From the NCBI RefSeq assembly GCF_003148805.1, contig NZ_QGGX01000006.1:124001-188000 (forward strand): a stretch of DNA of 64,000 nt, read 5' to 3'. This document shows, piece after piece, positions 9,865 through 18,860 of this stretch. Source of the stretch: Aminobacter sp. AP02. Lineage in GTDB: Bacteria; Pseudomonadota; Alphaproteobacteria; Rhizobiales; Rhizobiaceae. Numbering within the stretch: position 1 is the stretch's first letter; every line of letters begins with the position of its first letter. Made by a program: the position numbers and the translations under genes. Under the pieces are notes generated by a model. The model saw only the letters and a list, made by a program, of their open reading frames with translations. It had not been told where the DNA came from and ran no database searches.

Positions 9865-11061
9865 TCAGGCGAGTGCATCGGCAATCGCGTGAACCGCCTT
9901 GAGCGTCGCCACCGAATAGGCGACGGAAGTGAAATCGGGCCAGGTCGACAGCTTCACCGTCACCATATTCGTGTCCCAGTCGATATGGATGAGCTGCCCG
10001 AACACGCCCCGGCACATCAGTGCCCGCGACCGTGGGTCCTCGATCCAGAACTGGTTGCGGTAGCTGCCTTCCGGCATCGAGGCGCTGTAATTGGGACCGT
10101 GAATGCCATTGCGCGTCTCGGCGATCCAGTCGGCGGGCACGATGCCGGCGCCATCCTCAAGGATCACCTGGCCGAAACGGGCATAATCTCGCAGCGTCGC
10201 GTTGAAGCCGCCGTCGGCCAGCGCGTAGCCGGCGCTGTCGACAGTGAAGAAGGCACTCTCTTCGGCGCCGATCTTCTGCCAAAGCTCCTCCGAAACGAGT
10301 TGCGCCAGCCGTTTGCCGGTCGCGCGCTCCATGATGAAGGCGAGAACGTCGGTCTCTATCGAGCGGTATTCGAAGGTAGCGCCATGCGGCCGCGTCGTCT
10401 CCGTCAGCCGCTGGATCAGTTCGAACACATGGCGCGGCCATCGGAAATCGGGATCGGTACCCGAGGGAATCGGCTTCCAGCCGCAGGCGACATCGACCTG
10501 GCCGATAGCGGAATAAGGATCGGTATAGGCTTCGCTGAAGCGCACACCGGTGGTCATGTCCAGCACGTGCTGGACCGTTGCGCCGCTCCAGCCGGTCGTT
10601 GCCAGCTCGGGCAGATAGTCGGTCACCAGCTTTTTCGGATCGACGATGCCGCGCCCCGCGAGGATGCCGAACACCGTGCCCGTCACAGACTTCGCCACTG
10701 ATTGCGACAGGTGCGGCGTGCGTTCGGTCATGCCGTTGAAATAGCGTTCAAAGGCGATCTTGCCGTCTTTGAGCACGATGAAGCCGTCGGTATAGGTCTC
10801 GTCGAGCAGGCCGGAAAGCGTCGTCGCCCTGCCTTCGCTGTCGGTCACGCCGAGCCCGTCGAGATCCGTCTCCGCGCGCGGCAAGGCACGCACCGGCCCC
10901 GCGCCGCGCCACACCTCCACGGTCGGCACGATCTCGCGCACATGCTGGAAGGCCCATCGGTTCCATGGCGGCATGTCCCACGCGGCCTCAGGCACCGGCA
11001 TTGCAGGCGGCGAGCCCTGCATGATCGGCGGGATGTTTTGGCTGTTGCGGTAGGAGCTCAT
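9865..11061 (-). CDS. serine hydrolase of the beta-lactamase/NylB fold, copy 2
   Basis: A 398-residue paralogue of the downstream gene. Motifs in order are SxxK as SVAK, YRSIETD in the YxN position, and a C-terminal FGQLIHID segment matching GIHGQ in the other copy. No export signal is apparent. ATG 11061 is supported by GAGGG about 7 nt upstream, and it makes the two copies almost the same length. It follows the potD-like gene across a 62-bp gap that contains a hairpin. Two divergent copies side by side suggest two related substrates or a heteromeric enzyme; neither can be shown from sequence. Confidence 0.75.
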   Translation of the reverse strand: MSSYRNSQNIPPIMQGSPPAMPVPEAAWDMPPWNRWAFQHVREIVPTVEVWRGAGPVRALPRAETDLDGLGVTDSEGRATTLSGLLDETYTDGFIVLKDGKIAFERYFNGMTERTPHLSQSVAKSVTGTVFGILAGRGIVDPKKLVTDYLPELATTGWSGATVQHVLDMTTGVRFSEAYTDPYSAIGQVDVACGWKPIPSGTDPDFRWPRHVFELIQRLTETTRPHGATFEYRSIETDVLAFIMERATGKRLAQLVSEELWQKIGAEESAFFTVDSAGYALADGGFNATLRDYARFGQVILEDGAGIVPADWIAETRNGIHGPNYSASMPEGSYRNQFWIEDPRSRALMCRGVFGQLIHIDWDTNMVTVKLSTWPDFTSVAYSVATLKAVHAIADALA

Positions 11062-11085
11062 GGCGTCACCCTCAAGCTTGGCACA

Positions 11086-11115
11086 TACAGGATCCGGCTG
11101 ACGCCGGACCCTGTA
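11086..11115 (-). terminator. hairpin between first-copy potD-like gene and hydrolase gene
   Basis: Bases 11086-11098 pair with 11103-11115 over a 4-nt loop, a 13-bp stem with one A-C mismatch. There is no T-tract on the minus strand, so message stabilisation or attenuation is more likely than termination. Confidence 0.5.
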
Positions 11116-11123
11116 ATCGAAGC

Positions 11124-12158
11124 TTATTTCTGCAGCTCGGTCCAGATCCTGGTGTAGATCGCATCGGCCTCCGGCGAGCACATCAGCGACATCGTGCCAT
11201 GCGCCTTGCTTTCCTCTGGAATGACGATCTCCGGTGCGTCCTTCATGTCTTCAGGCATGAACTTCTCCGAACCGGCGATGCCGTTGGCATAGCGGTGGAA
11301 GGCGGACAGCCCGGCGGCTACTTCCGGATCCATGATGAAGTTCTGGAACAGCTTGGCGTTGTCGGCGTTCTTGGCGTCCTTCAGCACCACGACGTTGTCG
11401 CTCCAGTAGGTGAAGCCTTCCTTCGGATAGCCGAATTTCACCTCGGGGCGTTCAAGGCGGATGCGCAGGCCGGCACCGTTCCAGGTGCTCGAGGCCTTGA
11501 AGTCGCCGGCCTTCATCTTGTCGACCGCGCCATATTCCATGGCCACCCAGTTCGGCTTGGCGGCGACCAGCAGGTCGCGGGCCTTCTTCAGCACTTCCTT
11601 GTCGGTCGTGCACTGTTCGCCACCGACATAACGGACGGCAGCGGTGACCACGTCCTTCATCTCGGGAACGACGTTGACCTTGCCCTTCAGCTCATCAGGC
11701 GTCTCGAAGATGATCTTCCAGCTGTTGATGTCGCCCTTGTAGACATTGGTGTCGACCACGACACCGATGGTGCCCCAGGCCCACGGCACGGAATATTTGC
11801 GGCCGAGGTCGAACTCGGGGTTAGCCCATTCGGGAGCGATGTTCTTGAAGTTCTCCATGCCGGACGGATTGGTCTCGAGCAGCAGGCCTTCGTTGATCCA
11901 GATCGGCAGGTGCGTCTGCGAGGGCACCACGATGTCGAAGCCGCTGCCGCCCTGGCGCACCTTGGCGAGCGCGGTCTCGTTCGAGTCGTAGTCGGTGACA
12001 GTCACCTTGACCTGGTACTTGTCCTCGAACTTCTTGATGACCTCGGGGTTGGTGTAGTTGCCCCAGTTGTAGATGTTGAGCTCGCCCTCGGCGCGGGCAA
12101 GCCCCGTCGCCGCAAGCAGCGCGATCGCCGCGACAGCAGTGGACATTCTTGGTTTCAC
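11124..12158 (-). CDS. potD: PotD-like polyamine-type periplasmic binding protein, copy 1
   Basis: A 344-residue solute-binding protein of the spermidine/putrescine class. A signal peptide ends near LARAEG; the mature protein opens with LNIYNWGNY, the family hallmark, and continues with FDIVVPSQ and WAWGTIGVV. The start is GTG 12158 with AAGGAG 7 nt upstream on the minus strand. A second, clearly related binding protein lies immediately upstream in the operon; both end in IWTELQK. The pair probably serves one permease with different ligands. The ligand is not proven; related proteins bind putrescine, spermidine or other cationic amines. Confidence 0.85.
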   Translation of the reverse strand: MKPRMSTAVAAIALLAATGLARAEGELNIYNWGNYTNPEVIKKFEDKYQVKVTVTDYDSNETALAKVRQGGSGFDIVVPSQTHLPIWINEGLLLETNPSGMENFKNIAPEWANPEFDLGRKYSVPWAWGTIGVVVDTNVYKGDINSWKIIFETPDELKGKVNVVPEMKDVVTAAVRYVGGEQCTTDKEVLKKARDLLVAAKPNWVAMEYGAVDKMKAGDFKASSTWNGAGLRIRLERPEVKFGYPKEGFTYWSDNVVVLKDAKNADNAKLFQNFIMDPEVAAGLSAFHRYANGIAGSEKFMPEDMKDAPEIVIPEESKAHGTMSLMCSPEADAIYTRIWTELQK

Positions 12159-12217
12159 AGCGGGACTCCTTTTGTTTGTTGGCTGTGACGACCCTGCCGG
12201 CGGCAGGCTAGATGCAC

Positions 12218-12246
12218 ATCGCAGCCGGATTGGGTCCGGCTGCGAT
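12218..12246 (-). terminator. perfect 12-bp hairpin between the two potD-like genes
   Basis: Bases 12218-12229 pair perfectly with 12235-12246 around a 5-nt loop. No T-run follows on the minus strand. It probably protects or attenuates the message downstream of the second-copy gene. Confidence 0.55.
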
Positions 12247-12272
12247 GATTTCGGTCCGAGACCGGGCAGAGC

Positions 12273-13310
12273 TTACTTCTGCAGCTCGGTCCAGATCTTC
12301 GTGTAGAGTGCCTGGGTCTCCGGCGAGCACAGGCGCTGCAATTCGCCCTTCGCCTTCACGGCCTCGGGGATGATCACTTCCGGAGCTTCCTTCATGTCGG
12401 CAGGCATGAACTTGTCCGACCCGGCGATGCCGTTGGCATAACGGTGGAAGGCCGAGTTCATCGCCGCGTTTTCCGGGTCCATCATGAAGTTCTGGAACAG
12501 CTTGGCGTTCTCGAGGTTCTTGGCTTCCTTCAGCACGACGACGTTGTCGCTCCAAAGGCCATAGCCTTCCTTGGGATAGTTGTAGTGGATGGCCGCATTG
12601 GCGAGGCGCTGGCGCAATGCCGAGCCGTTCCAGTCGCTGGTCGCCTTGAAGTCGCCGGCGCCCATCTTCTCGATGGTGTTGTACTCCATGGCGATCCAGT
12701 TCGGCTTGGCCGCGACCAGCATGTCACGCACCTTCTTCAGGATCGCCTTGTCTTCGGTGCACTGCTCGCCGCCAGCATATTTGATCGCCGCGAAGATCAC
12801 GTCGTTCATTTCGGGAACGACGTTGACCTTGCCCTTAAGCTCGTCGGGCGTATCGAAGATGATGCCCCAGCTGTCGGCCGGTCCCTTGTAGGTGTCGGTG
12901 TTGACAACGACGCCGATCGTACCCCAGGCCCACGGCACCGAGTATTTGCGTCCGGGGTCGAAGTCGGGGTTGGCCCATTCCGGCGAGACGTTCTTGAAGT
13001 TCTCCATCTGGCCCGGATTGGTCTCCTGGATGAGGCCTTCCTGGATCCAGATCGGGATGAAGGTCTGCGACGGCATGGCGATATCGAAGCCGGTGCCACC
13101 CTGGCGTACCTTGGCGAGCGCGGTGTCGTTCGAATCGTAGTCGGTCACCGTGACCTTGACGTCGAACTGCTTCTCGAACTTCTTGATCATATCGGGGCTG
13201 ATGTAGTTGCCCCAATTGTAGATGTTCAGCTCCCCCGCGGCCGAGGCGATGCTGGTCGAGGCCAGCAGCGCCAGGCCGACTGCCGTCGACATGGATTTCA
13301 GGTTCATCAT
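12273..13310 (-). CDS. potD: PotD-like polyamine-type periplasmic binding protein, copy 2
   Basis: A 345-residue paralogue of the gene downstream. A signal peptide ends near IASAAG, and the mature start LNIYNWGNY, the PSQTF loop and WAWGTIGVV are all present. Conservation between the copies is strong over the whole length but drops in residues around the WNG segment and the C-terminal third, which could alter ligand preference. ATG 13310 is followed by a second ATG; GGGAG lies 5-8 nt upstream. It lies just after potC, in the usual potABCD order. Confidence 0.85.
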   Translation of the reverse strand: MMNLKSMSTAVGLALLASTSIASAAGELNIYNWGNYISPDMIKKFEKQFDVKVTVTDYDSNDTALAKVRQGGTGFDIAMPSQTFIPIWIQEGLIQETNPGQMENFKNVSPEWANPDFDPGRKYSVPWAWGTIGVVVNTDTYKGPADSWGIIFDTPDELKGKVNVVPEMNDVIFAAIKYAGGEQCTEDKAILKKVRDMLVAAKPNWIAMEYNTIEKMGAGDFKATSDWNGSALRQRLANAAIHYNYPKEGYGLWSDNVVVLKEAKNLENAKLFQNFMMDPENAAMNSAFHRYANGIAGSDKFMPADMKEAPEVIIPEAVKAKGELQRLCSPETQALYTKIWTELQK

Positions 13311-13324
13311 TTCACTCCCGTTGA

Positions 13325-14125
13325 CTAATCCCGTTTTCTGCTCATGAAGAAGAACAGCGTGACGATGACGACCGACAAGAGCAGGAAGACGGTCGAGATC
13401 GCATTGACCTCAGGTGTGATGCCGCGGCGGATCTGCCCCAGCATGTAGGTTGGCAAGGTATCCTGGCCGCCCGACTTGACGAACTCGGTGATGACCACGT
13501 CATCGAGAGAGATGACGAAGGCGAGCATCAGGCCGGCGATGATGCCCGGCCACAGCAGCGGCAGCGTCACCCGGCGGAAAGCCTTCCACGGCGTGGCGTA
13601 GAGGTCGGCCGCAGCCCGCTCGAGCGTGAGGTCCATGTTCTCCAGCCGTGCCCGGATCGGCAGATAGGCGAACGGGATGCAGAACGCGGTGTGAGCGGCG
13701 ATCAGGTAGCCAAGTCCCGAATAGCCGGTAGCGACCTTGATCTGCGAGAAGAAGATCAGCAGCGCCACGCCGGTGACGATCTCGGGCACCATCAGCGGCT
13801 GGTTGATGAAGGCGTATTTGAACGTCAACCCGCGATAGGCTCGCGTCCTTGTCGTCGCCAGCGCCGCCATGGTCGCAACGATCGTGGCGATGATCGCCGC
13901 TGAGGACGCGATCTTGAGCGAGCGGATGGAGGCGTCGATGACCTGCACGTTGTTCCAGGCCGAGACGAACCAGCGCAGCGAGAACCCGCCCCATTCCGAC
14001 ACCGAGGTCGACTCGTTGAAGGCATAGGCCACCAACACCGCGATCGGGAGGTAGAGCAGCACGAAGCAGGCCGCGGCGATGGCCGTGAAGCCCGTCTGGT
14101 GGCGGATGGTGAACCGCTTAGCCAT
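13325..14125 (-). CDS. potC: polyamine-type ABC transporter permease PotC
   Basis: About 266 residues with six predicted membrane segments, the first at residues 15-37, and the EAA-like loop typical of this class (LERAAADLYATPWKAF). It is one of two permease subunits of the importer. ATG 14125 was preferred over ATG 14158 because GGAGG precedes it, and it still overlaps the potB stop by 8 bp, a normal coupling arrangement. Together with PotB it forms the membrane channel for the ligand delivered by the two PotD-like proteins. Confidence 0.88.
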   Translation of the reverse strand: MAKRFTIRHQTGFTAIAAACFVLLYLPIAVLVAYAFNESTSVSEWGGFSLRWFVSAWNNVQVIDASIRSLKIASSAAIIATIVATMAALATTRTRAYRGLTFKYAFINQPLMVPEIVTGVALLIFFSQIKVATGYSGLGYLIAAHTAFCIPFAYLPIRARLENMDLTLERAAADLYATPWKAFRRVTLPLLWPGIIAGLMLAFVISLDDVVITEFVKSGGQDTLPTYMLGQIRRGITPEVNAISTVFLLLSVVIVTLFFFMSRKRD

Positions 14126-15038
14126 GACGCACCTCCGAGCTGGAGGTGTTGCGGACATAGACCAGCAGCGCCACCATGACGATCGCCATGACCGTGATCG
14201 ACAGTGCCGCGCCCAGCGGCCAGTTGCGGCCCTGGCCGAACTGCAGCTCGATCAGGTTGGCGAACATCATGTTCTTGCCGCCGCCGAGCACGCTTGGCGT
14301 CACATAGGCGCCGATGGCGGGGATGAAGACCAGGATCGAGCCGGCGACGACACCGGGCCTGACCATCGGGAAGATGATCCGCCGCAGCACCTGCCAGCGG
14401 GTGGCATAGAGGTCGTAGCCGGCCTCGACCAGGCGGAAATCCAGCTTCTCCATGCTGGCATAGAGCGGCAGCACCATCAGCGGCAGGTAGACGTAGACCA
14501 TGCCCACCATGATGGCGAAGTCGGTGTAGAGCATCTGGATCGGCTGGTCGACGATGCCGAGATTGAGCAGCGCGGTGTTGATGATGCCTTCGTTGCGGAT
14601 CACCTGCAGCACGGCGAAGGTGCGGATGAGCAGGTTCGTCCAGAACGGGATGGTGATCAGGAACAGCCAGATGTCGCGTGTCCGCTCCGAGCGCGTGGCG
14701 ATGAAGTAGGCGGTCGGAAAACCGAAGATCAGCGTCGCCACCGTTGCCATGATGGCAAGCTTCAGCGAACGCCAGAAGATGGTGAGATGCGCGCTGGCAA
14801 AGGCCAGCGTGTCATCGAAGATGTCGCGTTCAAGGATGACCGAGATCCAGCCTTCGGTCGAGAATTTCCACTGGACGTCGCCATAGGGGCCGGGCGTCAG
14901 GAACGAGTAGAGCAAGACGATGAGCAGCGGGCCCGATGCCGCCAGCAGGATGATGATCAGGGCGGGCGCAGAGAGCAGCCAGCGGTTCCTGACCTCCCGC
15001 GCCTCCGCCTGTTTTTCGATTTCGGCTGCGGTCGCCAT
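14118..15038 (-). CDS. potB: polyamine-type ABC transporter permease PotB
   Basis: A 306-residue inner-membrane permease. A charged N-terminal tail is followed by a first membrane span around residues 20-43 and five more. The cytoplasmic EAA loop reads LVEAGYDLYATRWQVL. It starts 3 bp after the potA stop and overlaps potC at its end, so the potABC genes are translationally linked. Family members import putrescine, spermidine or opine-like amines. Confidence 0.88.
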   Translation of the reverse strand: MATAAEIEKQAEAREVRNRWLLSAPALIIILLAASGPLLIVLLYSFLTPGPYGDVQWKFSTEGWISVILERDIFDDTLAFASAHLTIFWRSLKLAIMATVATLIFGFPTAYFIATRSERTRDIWLFLITIPFWTNLLIRTFAVLQVIRNEGIINTALLNLGIVDQPIQMLYTDFAIMVGMVYVYLPLMVLPLYASMEKLDFRLVEAGYDLYATRWQVLRRIIFPMVRPGVVAGSILVFIPAIGAYVTPSVLGGGKNMMFANLIELQFGQGRNWPLGAALSITVMAIVMVALLVYVRNTSSSEVRHG

Positions 15039-15041
15039 GGC

Positions 15042-16136
15042 TCAGTCCTTCAGGATCTGGGCCGCATCGTCGCCGATGACGACGCCGACGCGTTCGCCGC
15101 GTTCGAAGCTTGCCACCGCGCCACGCGCGTTCTGCTGGCGCACGGTGAACAGCTCGCCGCCGTCCAGCTTGACGTGCACATGCGTGTCGGTGCCGAAATA
15201 GACGACGTTGTCGATTTCGCCCGAGAGATCGCCAGCGCCCTTGACCGCCTTGGCATGCTCGGGACGGACGACCACCGTGGCCTCGCCATCGGGCCTGAAG
15301 CCGTCGGGCAGCGTCGCCGAGATCGTTGCGCCTGACTTCAGCGTCACCCTGGCCTTGCCGCCGTCGATGCTGTCGACCTTGGCCGAGAGGAAGTTGGTCT
15401 CGCCGATGAAGTCGGCGACGAAGCGCTCGGCCGGGCGGTCATAGATGTCGCGCGGGCTGCCGACCTGTAGGATCTTGCCCGACGACATCACCGCGATGCG
15501 GTCGGACATGGTCAGGGCTTCTTCCTGGTCGTGGGTGACGAAGATGAAGGTGATGCCGGTTTCGAGCTGCAGGCGCTTGAGCTCGATCTGCATCTCCTTG
15601 CGCAGCTTGTAGTCGAGCGCCGAAAGCGGCTCGTCGAGCAGCAGTACCTTGGGCTGCGGCGCAAGCGCCCGGGCGAGAGCCACGCGCTGCTGCTGTCCGC
15701 CCGATATCTGGCTGGTGCGGCGCTTGGCGAGCTTTTCCATGCGCACCAGCTTCAGCATCTCGGTGACGCGCGCGTCGATCTCGGCGCGCGGCTTGCCCAG
15801 CATCTCGAGCCCGAAGCCGATATTCTGTGCCACCGTCATGTGCGGAAACAGCGCATAGGACTGGAACACCGTGTTGACCGGCCGCTTGAATGGCGGCAGC
15901 GGTGCGATATCGCTGCCGTAAAGCAGGATTTCACCTTCGGAGGGGAAGTCGAAGCCAGCGATCAGCCGCAAGAGCGTGGTCTTGCCGCAGCCTGATGGTC
16001 CAAGCAGCGTGAAAAACTCGTTTTCCCTGATCGACACCGAGACCGTGTCGAGCGCCGCTACCTGTGCCTCACCTGTTCCAAAGACTTTACGAACGCCGCG
16101 AACTTCAATCGCATTCCTACCCGGTGTTTCCGGCAC
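15042..16136 (-). CDS. potA: polyamine-type ABC transporter ATPase PotA
   Basis: An ATPase of ~364 residues. Walker A is GPSGCGKTT, the signature is [15 protein letters not shown], Walker B is [10 protein letters not shown] and the switch histidine is in FVTHDQEE. The C-terminal ~120 residues form the TOBE/OB domain of the polyamine/maltose class (VVVRPEHAK). The start is uncertain: GTG 16136 begins just before the conserved domain and has a G-rich stretch upstream; the frame stays open to an ATG at 16229, but that extension does not look like protein. It is flanked upstream by the amidohydrolase gene in the same direction, 112 bp away. Confidence 0.9.
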   Translation of the reverse strand: MPETPGRNAIEVRGVRKVFGTGEAQVAALDTVSVSIRENEFFTLLGPSGCGKTTLLRLIAGFDFPSEGEILLYGSDIAPLPPFKRPVNTVFQSYALFPHMTVAQNIGFGLEMLGKPRAEIDARVTEMLKLVRMEKLAKRRTSQISGGQQQRVALARALAPQPKVLLLDEPLSALDYKLRKEMQIELKRLQLETGITFIFVTHDQEEALTMSDRIAVMSSGKILQVGSPRDIYDRPAERFVADFIGETNFLSAKVDSIDGGKARVTLKSGATISATLPDGFRPDGEATVVVRPEHAKAVKGAGDLSGEIDNVVYFGTDTHVHVKLDGGELFTVRQQNARGAVASFERGERVGVVIGDDAAQILKD

Positions 16137-16248
16137 GCAAACCGCCCCATTGTTTCGTCCACCTTCACAGTGGAATTTTTTTCCCAGTCGATTGTCACCA
16201 CAGGCCGAGCGGCTTGGCAACAACAGCACTCAATCAATTCGCCAGGCA

Positions 16249-17925
16249 TCAAGCCTGGTAGGTCACCTTGCCGCCGCAGATAGTCGTCACCGGCCGCACT
16301 TCATGCAAATCTTCGGGCGCCGTCGCCTCGATATCGGCTGAAAGCACGACAAGATCACCGAAGAAACCCGGCTTTATCCGGCCCTTCTTGTCTTCCATGA
16401 ATTCGGCATAAGCGCCCTCGACCGTGTACCCGGCCAGCGCGTGCTGCAGCGAAACGCGCTGGTCGGGCATGTCGTCTGCCCAAGGCTTGCGCAGCATCGC
16501 CGCCTGCATGCCCAGGATCGGGTCGATCGGCGCCACCGGCCAATCCGAAGCGAACACGACGTGGGCGCCGGCATCGATCAGCGTGCGGGTCGGGTAGGCA
16601 TAGGGCCAGCGTTCGCGGCCGATACGCGACACCGTCGGCTCGAGCGGAAAGCTCATTCCGCCGGGCGGATGGGGCGGCTGCATCGATGCGATGACGCCGA
16701 GATCGACGAAGCGCGGAATATCGGCTGCGGTGGTTAGTTCGATATGCTCGACGCGGTGACGGCTGTCGCGCTTGCCATTGGCTTTTTGTGCCGCCTCGTA
16801 GCCGTCGAGCACTGCACGTACCGCACCGTCGCCGATCGAATGCACCGCGATCTGCAAGCCGCGTCGGTCGATTTCGGCGGCGATGCGCTTGAACTCCTCA
16901 GGCGAAAACAAAGGTTCGCCGACCCAGTCGGGGCGGTCGGCATAGGGCTCGATCATCACCGCGGTCCAGGAATCGAGCACGCCGTCGTAGAACAGCTTGA
17001 CCAAGCCCGAGGACAGCCACTCGCTGTGATAGCGCCTGTCCATGTCCGACGCCTTGTCGAGCTGGTCGAGCGTCATGAAGTTCTTGTAGTGGAACGGCAC
17101 CTTGACGCGACAGATCAGGTCGCCTTCGGACTCTACCTCCGACAAGAGCTCGAGCTGGTAGTAATTGCCATCCATGTTCTGGACTGAAGTGATGCCGTGG
17201 CGCGCGCACCAGTCGAGGCCACGGCGCATGATGGCGCGGTCGCCGTCGCGCTCCTCGGCTGACGGCATCGGGTCGCGCTCACCGCCGGTCGAAAGGCCGA
17301 GCCGCACACGACCCTCGCCCGCAAGCTTGAGCACCGGATTGAACGCCTCGTTCTCACGCAGTTCGCCTTCGGCCAGGCCGTCAGCGCCCATGACGATCTC
17401 GTTGCCGGGCGTGAGCTCGCGCCCATGCAGCACGTCGGCCATTTCCAGAGCCTTGGTGTTGGCCCAATAGGTGTGATGGTCGGGTGCGGCCATCAGAAAG
17501 GCGCGGTCGGGCAGGATGGCATCGAGATGATGCCTGGTCACGCGCTCGGCGCCCAAAATGGTGTAGTCGGCGCCCTGCCCCACCAAAATGCGCGCATCGG
17601 GCCGCGACCTGGCATAGGCCAGGACCGCATCGCGCAGGGTTTCGAAGCCGTGGACGCCAGCGAGCTGGAGATGAGCGAGTTCGGCCGCCCCCGAAAACAG
17701 GTGCATATGCGCTTCGATGAAGCCTGGAACGACGGATCCGCCGCGGGCATCGATGACCTTGGTGTGAGGCCCGCGTAGCGCTTCCACGGTCGCCCGGTCG
17801 CCGACAGCGGCAATCAGGCCATCCTTGATGGCCACCGCTTCGGCCGAGGGCCGTGCTGCGTCCATGGTCAGCACGCGGCCATTGATGACGATCAGGTCGG
17901 CTTTGTGAACCGTTTGGACAGACAT
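16249..17925 (-). CDS. YtcJ-like metal-dependent amidohydrolase (amidohydrolase family 3)
   Basis: About 558 residues of the amidohydrolase superfamily. The N-terminal beta-sandwich has IVINGRVLTMD; the metal ligands begin with EAHMHLF; a central AVHSIGDGAV segment and the late FASDWPVAP aspartate complete the TIM-barrel site; the C-terminus returns to the sandwich. Family members hydrolyse N-substituted formamides and other amides. No secretion signal is seen. ATG 17925 has GGAG 6 nt upstream. It is the first gene of the leftward operon leading into potABC and diverges from the tetR-aphA pair, which suggests an amide of an amine as substrate. That is inference. Confidence 0.8.
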   Translation of the reverse strand: MSVQTVHKADLIVINGRVLTMDAARPSAEAVAIKDGLIAAVGDRATVEALRGPHTKVIDARGGSVVPGFIEAHMHLFSGAAELAHLQLAGVHGFETLRDAVLAYARSRPDARILVGQGADYTILGAERVTRHHLDAILPDRAFLMAAPDHHTYWANTKALEMADVLHGRELTPGNEIVMGADGLAEGELRENEAFNPVLKLAGEGRVRLGLSTGGERDPMPSAEERDGDRAIMRRGLDWCARHGITSVQNMDGNYYQLELLSEVESEGDLICRVKVPFHYKNFMTLDQLDKASDMDRRYHSEWLSSGLVKLFYDGVLDSWTAVMIEPYADRPDWVGEPLFSPEEFKRIAAEIDRRGLQIAVHSIGDGAVRAVLDGYEAAQKANGKRDSRHRVEHIELTTAADIPRFVDLGVIASMQPPHPPGGMSFPLEPTVSRIGRERWPYAYPTRTLIDAGAHVVFASDWPVAPIDPILGMQAAMLRKPWADDMPDQRVSLQHALAGYTVEGAYAEFMEDKKGRIKPGFFGDLVVLSADIEATAPEDLHEVRPVTTICGGKVTYQA

Positions 17926-18081
17926 CGCGACTCCGCGCTCTTGACTGCTGTGACCGTTCAAACCTGCATCAGTCGGCCCGCCGATCGGACGGAGTGGCGC
18001 AACCAGACAAGAAGGCTGAAGCCGATCCGCTGCCCTAAGGAATTCCGCAAAGTTTCCCTGCAGACAACGTCGGGAAAAAAT

Positions 18082-18097
18082 GCGACTATTTATTCGC
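18082..18097. promoter_or_regulatory. imperfect dyad GCGA-N8-TCGC in the amidohydrolase/tetR divergent region (candidate TetR operator)
   Basis: Between the divergent genes an AT-rich patch carries a 16-bp imperfect inverted repeat with outer arms GCGA and TCGC and partly matching inner bases. It lies about 90 bp upstream of the regulator start and about 160 bp from the amidohydrolase start. Its position fits joint control of both directions by the adjacent TetR-family protein. Confidence 0.35.
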
Positions 18098-18185
18098 GTT
18101 TGTCAATATGCGGGATTTGTTGGATGCGTTGTGGAGGACGCACCCCGCTAACGGTAAACGCAAGCAGGGAGCGAGAAGTCTTTCC

Positions 18186-18860
18186 ATGAATCGCAGTCTC
18201 AACTGGAAAACCAAGACAGCGCTCAGCCCGCGCAAGCAGCCGCGACAGGAGCGGTCGAGCAAGGTTGTCGACAGGATTCTTGATGCCGCCCTGATCCTGA
18301 CCAGGGAACAGGGAACCAAGACACCAACGACGCTTGCCATCGCCCAGCGTGCGGGCTTGTCCGTCGGTTCGGTCTACCAGTACTTCCCCAACAAGGAAGC
18401 CATTCTGCTGGATCTTGCCCGGCGCTGGCTCGGAGCCTTCCCAGAAGTCATTGCAAAGCGCATCGACGCTCCTCGTCCCACCAACCACGACGAATTCCAG
18501 CAAGAGGTCGACAAGCTGTTCGTCGACACCTCCAGGCTTTACCTCGACAACGCCAACCTGATGCCGGTCATCGAGGCCATCACCGGCAACCCCGACCTGA
18601 GGCCCATCCAGAACGAATACGACGAACAGATCATCGCCCTCTACGCCGCCTGGCTGCAGCATGTGAATCCAGCACTTCAGGTCGAGATCGCGAGCCGCTT
18701 GGGCGTGGTGATGATGGAGGTCGGCCACGTCTGCCGGCTTGTCGGGCTCAAGCGGGACCGAAGGGCATTCGATCTCATCCAGGACGACGTCAAGACAATG
18801 TGGCTCGCCCTGGTCACCCCCTATCTCGACCTTGACCAGAACCAGGAAGGATTTTCATGA
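18186..18860 (+). CDS. TetR-family transcriptional regulator
   Basis: About 224 residues. The N-terminal helix-turn-helix is clear: RILDAALILTREQG, then TTLAIAQRAGLSVGSVYQYF and KEAI. The rest is a helical ligand-binding domain with no recognisable specificity. Start choice is soft: ATG 18186 fits the domain length, while ATG 18108 would add a non-conserved tail. Its last 4 bases overlap the acetylpolyamine amidohydrolase start, so the two are cotranscribed. The divergent amidohydrolase/pot operon is the likely target, with a polyamine or acylated amine as plausible effector. Confidence 0.85.
   Translation: MNRSLNWKTKTALSPRKQPRQERSSKVVDRILDAALILTREQGTKTPTTLAIAQRAGLSVGSVYQYFPNKEAILLDLARRWLGAFPEVIAKRIDAPRPTNHDEFQQEVDKLFVDTSRLYLDNANLMPVIEAITGNPDLRPIQNEYDEQIIALYAAWLQHVNPALQVEIASRLGVVMMEVGHVCRLVGLKRDRRAFDLIQDDVKTMWLALVTPYLDLDQNQEGFS

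Noticed and set aside
8656-11061. Possible antibiotic-resistance beta-lactamases
   Set aside because: No signal peptides, no KTG motif, and a transport-operon context; NylB-like hydrolases fit better.
14079-15335. 418-codon plus-strand frame across potB and potA
   Set aside because: Antisense to potC, potB and potA, with low-complexity His/Asp/Arg/Gln composition typical of shadow frames.
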